From the NCBI GenBank assembly GCA_032353305.1, contig JAUCNG010384926.1:1-11009 (forward strand): 11,009 nucleotides of DNA, in the 5' to 3' direction. The notes beneath the pieces were generated by a model. It was not told where the DNA came from, made no database searches, and saw nothing but the letters and a program-made list of their open reading frames with translations. Source of the DNA: Cephalothrix spiralis (lineage: Eukaryota; Nemertea; Palaeonemertea; Archinemertea; Cephalotrichidae). The position numbers and the translations under genes are program-made. This document shows, in pieces, positions 1 through 6,911 of the stretch (its first letter is position 1; each line of letters opens with the position of its first letter).

Positions 1-90
1 CCCATCACAAGCTTTTGATAGGGCCCCTGACTTTCCCAATATGACCCCTGAACAGGGGCCCATCACAAGGGGTCATATTTGGAAAGGGGG
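1..90. repeat. Compact inverted and direct repeat cluster at the window edge
   Basis: Two nested inverted repeats are visible. The first pairs GGGCCCCTG (21-29) with CAGGGGCCC (53-61). The second pairs 31-49 with 68-86 and matches at 18 of 19 positions (core ATATGACCCCT on the left, AGGGGTCATAT on the right). A direct repeat CCCATCACAAG occurs at 1-11 and 59-69. The same bases therefore take part in both direct and inverted repeats, which suggests a rearranged fragment of a larger repeat lying partly outside the window. No coding sense is seen. Confidence 0.6.
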
Positions 91-540
91 TTTGGGTTCT
101 CTTTAATTGGTTGTACAAAAAATCGGGCATATGTGACAGCGGGGGTCACGGAAAAATATATGAAGGCTGAAAAATTGTTCCCATATATCTTGCCATAGGT
201 GGAAAAATTTGCAAAATGGGATTTGGACTTACCCACCCCCTTAATTTGAAGTTTTGGATTTTTATTTCCGCTACTTTTGTACCAATTTTCACCTATAACT
301 ATAAGTGATATTTAATCATGATTCATGCTTTAAACCGGAGTTAGGGTACAAAAGCAATGAAAGACTGGAGGAAAAATTTTACAAAGGGTGGGAAAAGTTT
401 TATTTTAACATTTTTTTTACCCACCCATGCATCTCAGGCCTTCATATGTTTTCCTGTAAGAGTCTGCTTTTTTTTCTATTACGACGATTAGCTGCAATTT
501 TTATGTTATATTTAGTCTTCGATATTTCATTTATTTCCAG
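91..540. other. Unannotated AT-rich stretch, no gene recognised
   Basis: The 79-codon open frame at 305-544 (+) has no recognisable domain. Its hydrophobic C-terminal half is the translation of a T-rich tract that looks more like a polypyrimidine tract (about 505-540) than a membrane segment. A GGGTGGG at 385 faces CCCACCC at 420, giving a weak hairpin around a T-rich loop. Nothing else stands out. Confidence 0.4.
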
Positions 541-615
541 ATAATTCTGGCCTTAGCTGTGTGGTAAAACTGTGGAGCATGTCCAGCGCTACCAGTAAGA
601 AGTCGTATAATAAAG
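541..615 (+). other. Candidate internal exon (unproven)
   Basis: A pyrimidine-rich tract ending in TTTATTTCCAG (530-540) is a good match to a splice acceptor. AAAG|GTAAAT at 612-621 is a good match to a splice donor. The 75 nt between them are open in one phase (24 full codons from 543, reading NSGLSCVVKLWSMSSATSKK and onward) and the length is a multiple of three. I do not recognise the peptide. Splice-like signals are common by chance in AT-rich DNA, so this is only a candidate. The pogo-like MITE begins 11 bases after the putative donor, so if the exon is real the MITE is intronic. Confidence 0.13.
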
Positions 616-626
616 GTAAATCTCTA

Positions 627-797
627 CAGTGAAACCCCCGATTAGGGACACACACAATTGGAGACACCCCCAGAACTTGGGACAGTTTCTGGGGTCCCGG
701 CAGATTAGACTTGTGTATGTCTCACAATAAGGGACATCCCGGAATTTGGGACACTTTTCATGGTCCCATAGGTGTCCCGAATTGCGGGGTTCCACTG
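627..797. mobile_element. 171-bp MITE, Tc1/mariner-pogo type, TA target duplication
   Basis: The ends are inverted repeats of about 26 bases. The left end reads CAGTGAAACCCCCGATTAGG and the right end, read on the minus strand, CAGTGGAACCCCGCAATTCG; both continue into GGACAC. A TA dinucleotide borders each end (625-626 and 798-799), as expected for Tc1/mariner-superfamily integration. CAGTGGAACC-type termini are familiar from pogo/Tigger-like elements of invertebrates; that assignment comes from family knowledge and was not searched. The interior contains two diverged direct units, 654-698 and 724-767, offset by 70 bases and sharing GAAYTTGGGACA and GGTCCC. There is no transposase, so the element is non-autonomous. 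Short open frames across it (589-795 minus, 711-893 plus) are incidental. Confidence 0.85.
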
Positions 798-979
798 TAT
801 TTTAAAATCATGAAACCACTGCTACGTGCTTTTAAAGAACACCAGGAAAGAATGATTTTATATCGCATTGTCAGTGCTGTCCATTCTCGCTAGCCGCGCC
901 GTCCTTTCGCTCTTGTTTGGGCCAGGGTTATCATGGAGGTAGCAGGAGGTACTAGAGGTAGCTTATGATTAATGAAGGT

Positions 980-1030
980 TAGTAGGACTGTAGGTAGAGC
1001 ATGATACTCAATATCTCATGTTCGAAACCC
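980..1030 (+). repeat. Degenerate tRNA-like segment, possible SINE head
   Basis: GTAGGTAGAGC (990-1000) resembles the D-arm/A-box part of a tRNA, and TGTTCGAAACC (1019-1029) matches the RNA polymerase III B-box (GGTTCGANNCC). The distance between them is about 8 bases too short for a normal tRNA and no full cloverleaf can be drawn, so it is not a working tRNA gene. A tRNA-derived SINE head or tRNA pseudogene is the best reading. The downstream sequence from 1060 to about 1210 could be its body, but I have no second copy in the window to test this. Confidence 0.35.
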
Positions 1031-1044
1031 TTTCGATCCACTTC

Positions 1045-1059
1045 GGGGGGGGGGGGGGG
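1045..1059 (+). repeat. Poly-G run (G15)
   Basis: Fifteen consecutive G bases lie directly downstream of the tRNA-like segment and are followed by CGCGAAAATTTTGCCC. Long G runs are prone to length error, so the exact count may be an assembly artefact. Confidence 0.9.
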
Positions 1060-2040
1060 CGCGAAAATTTTGCCCTCGCCAATTTTTCCAACAATTGTGT
1101 ATTCGTGAAGTCATCTGACGCCCAGTATAGAAGAAGATGCATATAGGCAAGAGTTATCGTCTTATGTGAGTAGTAATCGCGTCTGAACGTGCCTAAAACC
1201 TTTGTATGCCAAGGTAGCATGGAGGCATCTCGTCTACCTCGCTATGTTAATTGGCATTATCTATCCTTGTTAATGGAAGCTATAACAAGTGCTGAGGGCA
1301 TCGAAATAGCATGGAGGTAGCGTATCGTAAATCCAAATTTTGGAAATAAGTTACTGGGCAGGTGTGGCAAAAGTTTTAAACAACAAAAAAGTCGTTATTT
1401 TATAAACATTTATCACACCATTTATAAGACTTTGATTATCGTTAATCATTGTCCTGTAGCAGATGTTACTTGTCCAATAAATTGACCAATAAATGAACCA
1501 CACTAATCAATGATGATTTGAGCTATTTACCAATTATACATAATTATTAGATGACGCTAAATATAAATCTCCGTCGCACCATTTAGCCGCCCTTTCACAT
1601 CAACACGCGAACCTAAATTATGTTGATACTTTCGCACCTCGACGCCATCTTTGATTACGTCACATTATGACGCTGTCCCGGAGCTTTAGGTCGAACCAGC
1701 ATGAATTGTAGGATAATTTTAGGTTTTGTCAAGGATGGGTTCCTGTTTGGTGCTGGGCTACGTGTGGAAAGCTGAAACCATAGACAAGCGTTAGGATTTT
1801 AAAGGCGTATAATTTTACAGGGATCTAATTTCACTGTTAGATCACCTACCAGGTGGCCTGTGACATTCTTTCGGCTTCTTCTTAGTCAATGAAAGATTAT
1901 GTCATGCTGTGCAAAGGCATAAACAAAGTGATCAAATATTTACTAACAAATGCCGAGACGAATGCATTTATGCTTGTACACGTTTTACGGGTGCCCCCTA
2001 CTTCCTACCCCTGTACAGTACAGCCGGGCCAACAAAGCGC
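1060..2040. other. No gene recognised; slightly GC-richer patch with CRE/YY1-like sites
   Basis: No domain-bearing frame is seen. Variants of TAGCATGGAGG occur near 1216 and 1309, with a relative (ATCATGGAGGTAGC) near 931. The patch 1565-1700 is more GC- and CpG-rich than its surroundings and carries TTACGTCA (1655-1662, CRE-like) and, on the minus strand, CAAAGATGGC (1644-1653, YY1-like). This combination occurs at some animal promoters. However, the ATG inside the YY1-like site opens only 11 codons, so no gene is called. Confidence 0.3.
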
Positions 2041-2345
2041 CCGGGGGGTCACTGAGATCTAGGAGAGATAGGGGTGTGACGCTGAGAATTTAATGTACAC
2101 CACAAATTGACTTGTCCGAATATTTCAAAATTGAATACCATGTTGAATTTTAAGTTAAGAATTCTAGTTTTTCATACCCAAATTGACTTCATGTTCATCA
2201 TGTTGATGTTCATGACACCAAATTTGATCCCAAATTGACTTTCTGTAATGTAAAATTTTACACTTAAATTGACTTTTAGGTTCTTTAAGATTTCAAAAAT
2301 CTGCGGCACACTCTATCACCTTTTAGTATTAAATGACCCCCCCGG
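2041..2345. mobile_element. About 305-bp element with G/C-tract inverted termini
   Basis: The left end CCGGGGGGTCACTGAGATCT and the right end read in reverse (CCGGGGGGGTCATTTAATAC) form an inverted pair. Weaker similarity continues inward (TAGGAGAGATAGGGGTGTG against AAAAGGTGATAGAGTGTG), giving arms of about 45 bases. The interior holds four direct copies of AAATTGACTT (2104, 2180, 2232, 2266) with shrinking spacing. No transposase and no convincing target-site duplication are visible. I take this as a non-autonomous DNA-transposon derivative of unknown superfamily. The frame at 2269-2466 (+) crosses its right end and is not a gene. Confidence 0.55.
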
Positions 2346-3628
2346 ACATAGCGTTAGCCCAATCGAACATATAGCATGCATAGTGCATTTAAAATTGCAA
2401 TGTTTCCCTTGCAAGGCTCGCAAAGTGCCAAAAATGTGTGATAAAAGGCTGATTCTTGGTTTGTAGAAGGCTTATTTATATATTGCAGTTTTAAAAGGTA
2501 TCGGCGTTTTAAAAATCGTAGACCGCTTCGCCCCCGCGGAGGCCTCGTCTCTAGATTTGACATAGGGTGGTGCCCTTTTGGTGCAAAATTGCGCTGAATT
2601 TTGTCTGATTACGAAGTCGAAATCCAAACGGTCATCAAATACTTCGGCGATGTTTTTTGGAGACTACAGAGGGTTTCCGAGATGTCCATAATAATTTATT
2701 TGTATGGGAGTATATATATATACGTTTTTTATTTTTCTGATTTTTAATTGGCATTTTAGTAAGTACGAATATTATAGGGATATAAAACTGTAGCTTTAGG
2801 CCAGCATATTCTTCCTGTTTTCTATCATATCGAATGGCTATTTATAACTACGTTTTGGATTTGAGCATTTGACGGCATTATAACAGCAGTATATATAGTA
2901 CGACATATTGGTAATATTGAAAATGCTATAATTTTGCTCCCTGTCTGACTTCGACGATTTTTTGCCTCAGTAAATATCCATTGCTTTCTCCTTATAATTT
3001 ATGGTTTTATCTCCTTTGTATTTTTTTAGTTCAACATCAGAAACCATGGTCCTTAACGTCATCTTCAAGTTTTTTGAAAAGTTGCTGAAACTCTTACGGT
3101 ATCGAATCTTTTTCAAACTCTATAAAAAAATCAAGGGTATGAATTTTATACAGGACCTTGCAACCTTTCCTAAAAAGATTTTTATCCAGATTTACGAATA
3201 GCTAGCTGTTTTCAACACACTTAACTTCAATAACGGTCAGTTTCAGCTTATAATCTTTGTCGTTTGAGCCCCCTCGAAGTGATAAAGGGTCTATTGTGCC
3301 CAAAAAATTGTGTCGGATTTTTGGTGCTAACAGTTCAAGAGTGGTATTAAGAGACTCTGGACCCCAGATTTATAATATAGTGAAAATGCGGATATTATTA
3401 TAATATGCAATGAAGACCGTAGAACCATTCTTCACTATGACCTATATAATATGCTATTAGAAATACATACAAGGAATATGCAATGATAGTTTCATGTTTT
3501 AAGCCATTTTTGGAAATTAATGTATTATATAACCAGCAGCGTATATACGGTACACTTTTTATCTCTGACCTAAAAAACCCGAATCTATTCCATTTAACAT
3601 TCACGTAGTAATAGATTATTTTGTATGA
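2346..3628. other. No recognisable gene or element
   Basis: This is AT-rich sequence with short open frames only: 2354-2563 minus, 3001-3201 plus, 3398-3604 minus. None shows a recognisable domain or motif. A short TA run (about 2710-2721) and a twice-occurring AATATGCAATGA (3401 and 3476) are the only repeats noticed. It could be intron or intergenic DNA. Confidence 0.4.
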
Positions 3629-3652
3629 CTTGACATACTTGACATACTTGAT
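3629..3652 (+). repeat. Short 9-bp tandem repeat, 2.7 copies
   Basis: CTTGACATA starts at 3629 and 3638, and a partial third copy (CTTGAT) starts at 3647. It lies a few bases before the left edge of the truncated family A copy. Confidence 0.8.
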
Positions 3653-3658
3653 GATATT

Positions 3659-3901
3659 TCATTATTTGTGTTAGAAGGCGAATTTTTGGCAATTCATGTA
3701 AAATATGTCCAATCCATAAATGCGAACGCAATTGCGTAAAATTGCTAAATGGCATTTCCGCAAAGTGCCTTAAAACCGCGATTAGGACAGTTAATTTTCT
3801 ACAATTTTTCTCAGATATTCATAGTAAAAAGTCCTGGAATTTTTTGAAAAAGTCCTGGAAAACACCTGGAATTTTGCTGAAAAAAATCCGTGGGAATCCT
3901 G
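3659..3901 (+). mobile_element. Family A repeat, 5'-truncated copy (243 bp)
   Basis: This copy matches the right half of the 6912-7384 element (7142-7384) in the same orientation and at the same length, 243 bp. Shared blocks include TCATTATTTGTGT at the left edge, GTAAAATATGTCCAATCC, GCAATTGCGTAAAATTGCTA, and AAAAAGTCCTGGAATTTTT, and the copy ends in TGGGAATCCTG. The left half of the element, including its CAGGG terminus, is missing. The frame at 3742-3945 (+) translates the CCTGGAA repeats and is not a gene. Confidence 0.8.
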
Positions 3902-3931
3902 TGGGAGCCTCTTGCAGGCCTCCTATAGTCT

Positions 3932-3956
3932 TCCTAAAATTTTAGGATATCCTAAA
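3932..3956. repeat. Two overlapping perfect 16-bp palindromes
   Basis: TCCTAAAATTTTAGGA (3932-3947) and TTTAGGATATCCTAAA (3941-3956) are each perfect palindromes and overlap by seven bases. The unit TCCTAAA is the same word that recurs in the family C repeat directly downstream, so they may form the 5' terminal structure of that repeat. Confidence 0.75.
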
Positions 3957-4275
3957 TGTGACCATTTCTCCTAAAATCTCCTAAAACCCTATTATTTCTC
4001 ATAAAATTTGATGAAAATGCAGGAAAATTGTGTAAAAAGTGTCAAAACAATTTATCGCCTCGCTTCACTCGCCTTAGAAAATCCAGTCATGATGATATTA
4101 TCTCATAAATTGCTAGAAAATCTCATAAAGTATTGCTCAAAAATCGCCAAAAAATAAAATAAAAATCTCCAAATTAAGATAGAAAAAATGACAATTTGGT
4201 CTATATAGGTGCGACGCGATTAATTTCCAAAAATCCTGGTTTAAAACCTGAAAATTTCCAAAGCACTATGTTTTC
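3957..4275 (+). repeat. Family C repeat, copy 1
   Basis: It shares 22 identical bases with copy 2 (3959-3980 against 6496-6517, core ACCATTTCTCCTAAAATC). It also shares the order of later blocks: CTCATAAAA words, AAAAAGTGTCA, then a CGCTTCACTCG module (within 4056-4074). The copy has diverged and its right boundary, near CTGAAAATTTCCAAAG (4249-4264), is uncertain. It starts about 55 bases after the end of the family A copy. Confidence 0.6.
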
Positions 4276-4940
4276 TAATGTTAAGAATCATATCTGCAAA
4301 GGTATTTTAGGAGGTGGTAAAATGTCTGTCCTTTTTTTGGCTTAAAGTGTAATGGACCCATTTCAACTAATATAAACAACCTGTCCGCCCAGATCTGATA
4401 TCTTGACCGTATTTTCAAAAATTAGCTTAATATTATACGTAAAATTCTATAAACATTCTATGAAATCTGATTAAGTTTTGCTTTGATTACTTCCTGTAGT
4501 GAATTAATATTATCATAACAAAGATAAGTAAACTGAAACAATGGAACTGAAGAAAAAGTTGGTCACGTAAAGAATGTCATTCCGCATTCTTGGAATGCTG
4601 AACAAACCTTTATCTTGAATAAAACCTTGACGATGATTGTCATGCATAAGGAATCTGCATCTATCATTTTATGATAACATGAAACAGTGACAGGGGTCCA
4701 ACCTGAGAAGCTTGGGTATTCTTGTGATGGGACAAATGTTTTTCGTGACCGAACCTCCCACAATACATTTGATGTCATACAGGTGCTTATCAGGCGCTAA
4801 AATGCCCCTCGGTCCCTTTTCGAGCCCCGCCGCGCGATCTCTCAAAAAACACCACTTAAATATGATGGAGTGATGAATTGAAGCGGAAGAATATAGAGTT
4901 ATTTTACAAACTACAGGCGCCGTGTAAATAGTCCACAGAG
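4276..4940. other. No gene confirmed; one unassigned minus-strand frame
   Basis: A 71-codon minus-strand frame (4563-4778) lies in sequence free of the repeats described here and has a fairly protein-like composition (FVPSQEYPSFSGWTPVTVSC). I recognise no domain, and ORFs of this length are expected by chance in 11 kb. It could be a coding exon or a transposon relic; conservation would decide. The rest is AT-rich without features. Confidence 0.25.
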
Positions 4941-5051
4941 GTGGGGGGAGGGGGGTGGGGCAATCATCCGTATACCCTGCATCCTAAACCATGACACGTG
5001 TATATAGAATAACATTATATCGCGAATGTCTCGACGGCTACCCCCCCCCCC
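4941..5051. repeat. G-rich tract and C11 run facing each other
   Basis: G6-A-G6-T-G4 (4943-4960) is followed about 80 bases later by eleven C (5041-5051). The two tracts could pair as an imperfect inverted repeat, and the G-rich block has guanine-quadruplex potential. They might also be homopolymers unrelated to each other. No element boundaries are clear. Confidence 0.5.
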
Positions 5052-5312
5052 TTATGCGACCCTCATAAGTACATGTAGTATAAATATAAGACAATATTTT
5101 CAATAATATTTCCAAAAAACCTGAATATATTTAAGTCATTTAAGGTCGTCTGGGCTAAAATATTTGTCCCAACTGCTTTTTGACCGGGTTATAAAATATG
5201 TTATCTAGACTTTTTCAAGATGTTGTGATTGAAATTTGCTGAAAGTGTCATGGAAATTAAAAATGTTTTCGGAAATTCAACGTAATTTTCCGAACCGCGG
5301 TTGCTCCAAATC

Positions 5313-5385
5313 TGGTAGCACTCGATCCTAGTGATTTAAGAGCTCGCCGCGTACCAACCCTTGCATGTCGGGGTTGAATCTACTA
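5313..5385 (+). repeat. tRNA-like segment, probable tRNA-derived SINE head or pseudogene
   Basis: GATCCTAGTGATTTAAGAGC (5324-5343) resembles a tRNA D-arm with an A-box: GATC and GAGC nearly pair around a loop with the usual TAGTGRTTTAAGAGC look. GGGTTGAATCT (5371-5381) resembles a B-box, and the spacing of about 48 bases fits a tRNA. The anticodon stem and T stem do not pair properly, so it is not a functional tRNA gene. It directly precedes the left 79-bp direct repeat. Confidence 0.4.
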
Positions 5386-5390
5386 TTATA

Positions 5391-5469
5391 TCCACGAATA
5401 TCATTATAAATTGCAAGAAATTGTCATTAATATTTTAAAATATTGAATAACTTGATAATTCTCATAATA
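5391..5469 (+). repeat. Direct repeat, left copy
   Basis: It pairs with 5763-5842 in the same orientation. Both begin TCCACGAATAT, diverge for about 30 bases, then share 34 identical bases (5433-5466 and 5806-5839, including TATTGAATAACTTGATAATT). The hAT-like element sits exactly between the copies. The pair is far too long and too diverged to be a target-site duplication. Confidence 0.9.
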
Positions 5470-5757
5470 AGGGTGACCACTTACCTGGAAAAACAGGGAA
5501 ATCAGAAACAAGTCGGGGGGAAAAAACATTTTGGTTAAAAAAGTCGGGGAAAAGTCAGGAAATTTTAAAATTTTCATTAAAGTTCGGGGAAAATATTCCA
5601 GAGAATTATTTGTCGTGATGTACACATTTTCATGACAAAATATAATTTGCGAAAGACAAGTTTATGGCAAATTATTTGTCGCTTGGTCAGGGAAATCTTT
5701 TGAAATGGTCAGGGAAAAGTTGGGGAATTTTGAAATTCCAAAAAACTGGTCACCCTG
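5470..5757. mobile_element. 288-bp hAT-like non-autonomous element
   Basis: The left end AGGGTGACCA (5470-5479) and the right end TGGTCACCCT (5747-5756, then G) are perfect inverted repeats, and CAGGG...CCCTG ends are characteristic of hAT-superfamily elements. The interior has about seven variants of GTCRGGGAAA, mostly near both ends, and two copies of AATTATTTGTCG (5604-5615 and 5670-5681). No transposase is present. The expected 8-bp target duplication is not visible: CTCATAAT on the left, TTAAATCC on the right. A diverged fragment of the same family lies at 9173-9290. The minus frame 5404-5625 is incidental. Confidence 0.7.
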
Positions 5758-5762
5758 TTAAA

Positions 5763-5842
5763 TCCACGAATATTAACATAGATTTGCGAGAAATTCTCAT
5801 AAATCTTTTAAAATATTGAATAACTTGATAATTCTCATAAAA
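5763..5842 (+). repeat. Direct repeat, right copy
   Basis: This is the second copy of the 79-bp repeat at 5391-5469, with one small length difference and most changes in the first half. It starts six bases after the hAT-like element ends. No tRNA-like segment precedes this copy. Confidence 0.9.
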
Positions 5843-6490
5843 ATTATAATATGAATGCCCAAAACGATCGAGGCCTGTCTATATATCAAAACGTAAGGGG
5901 GTCTTGGTCTTAACAATATCATCTTTAACAACAAAACTTTCACTGCGTTATGGGACATAATTAAATTACCTTCCCAGGGAGAAATTATTCAAACGTATCA
6001 GCATCTTATTGTTGACCTTAAGTTTATTACAAGTTTATAATCATTTTAACGTGGCAAAAGTTATATAAAATATGATCCCACTATGGTTTTGTAATTTACT
6101 TGTATTATACTCTTTATTACAGGCCCAATTTTTGTCGTGCGAGCCCCAAAGTGCGCCGCAGGAGCCCTTCGAGTCATTAGAAGCACTGAAAAGAAATTTT
6201 ATTCCGGCTGAACCCAGGATCCTACTATAGGCCCCATGCTGCTGTCATAGCCTAGGTCGATGCGTGCATGAATATTTATCAGTGTTTTCATGTGGTTAAT
6301 TTCGTATTCAGATTTTGATCAAACTTTGGATTAGATGTAGATAATATTGTTAAGTAATATGATTCGATCCTGAACCGTCTGAACGGAAGTCTAATTACCG
6401 CAATTTTGATTCAATACTTGCCAAATGACTCTGCATGACCTTCTGAAAATGACTAGCCTACTCAGTAAGGCCTCGTAGTTCTCATGAAAT
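5843..6490. other. No confirmed gene; contains one exon-like stretch
   Basis: This is AT-rich sequence. Apart from the exon-like stretch at 6123-6230, which is slightly richer in GC, no repeat or motif family seen elsewhere in the window was noticed here. Confidence 0.35.
6123..6230 (+). other. Candidate terminal exon (unproven)
   Basis: ATACTCTTTATTACAG (6107-6122) fits a splice acceptor. From 6123 the frame is open for 35 codons to a TAG at 6228-6230. The peptide begins AQFLSCEPQSAPQEPFESLE and continues with charged residues and prolines; its composition is soluble and protein-like. I recognise no domain. A stretch of 35 codons is short enough to be chance, and the GC-rich words here (GAGCCCCAAAGTGCGCCGC) could instead belong to an unrecognised repeat. 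No upstream exon in a matching phase was found. Confidence 0.13.
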
Positions 6491-6890
6491 AAATATGACC
6501 ATTTCTCCTAAAATCTCATAAAATCGTATTAAATCTAATAAAATTTAATGTAAGTGCATGGTGTCAAAAAAGTGTCACAATTTTTGTCGTGTCGCTTCGC
6601 TCGGCTCAAGATTATTTTATCATTTTTGGTCTGTTCGTGCAAATGCGCGTTCGAAAAATGAAAAAGGTTGGAGTCTCTTAATGAATTGTATTCATAGATT
6701 ATAATGGATTTACATGTTTTATAATTCAAAACTAGTTTTGTTTGTAGCGACTGAAAGTTCTTTAGGAAATCCACACATATTAAAGTTTCATAAATTTCCC
6801 AAAAACCTTATATATTGCCAAGAATCGTCATAAAATCTCCTAAAATCCTGGAAAATCTGAAAGTTCTTCCTAATTTTGGAGCCTAATCTC
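6491..6890 (+). repeat. Family C repeat, copy 2
   Basis: It starts with the 22-base block shared with copy 1 (6496-6517) and contains GTGTCAAAAAAGTGTCAC and CGTGTCGCTTCGCTCGGCT (6588-6606). It ends in a run of TCATAAAATCTCCTAAAATC words (about 6828-6847) and TTCCTAATTTTGGAGCCTAA. The middle part, TCATTTTTGGT to GCGCG (6620-6651), loosely resembles the centre of family A (7142-7165). The minus frame 6535-6774 lies inside it and is not a gene. Outer boundaries are approximate. Confidence 0.55.
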
Positions 6891-6911
6891 ATATCGCGGC
6901 GTCAGCTTTCT

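Noticed and set aside
305-544. 79-codon plus-strand frame with a hydrophobic tail
   Set aside because: The tail is a T-rich tract, there is no signal-peptide logic at the start, and no domain is recognised.
589-893. Open frames on both strands across the MITE
   Set aside because: They depend on the MITE's repeated GGGACA units and have no independent support.
3742-3945. 67-codon plus-strand frame
   Set aside because: It translates the CCTGGAA repeats of family A and continues into the palindromes; the 7149-7439 frame is the equivalent in the other copy.
4563-4778. 71-codon minus-strand frame with protein-like composition
   Set aside because: It does not cross any repeat described here, so it is kept in mind, but no family is recognised and the length is within chance; not called as a gene.
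5391-5842. LTR retrotransposon reading of the direct repeats
   Set aside because: The copies do not start with TG and end with CA, no primer-binding site or polypurine tract is seen, and the interior has hAT-like inverted ends.
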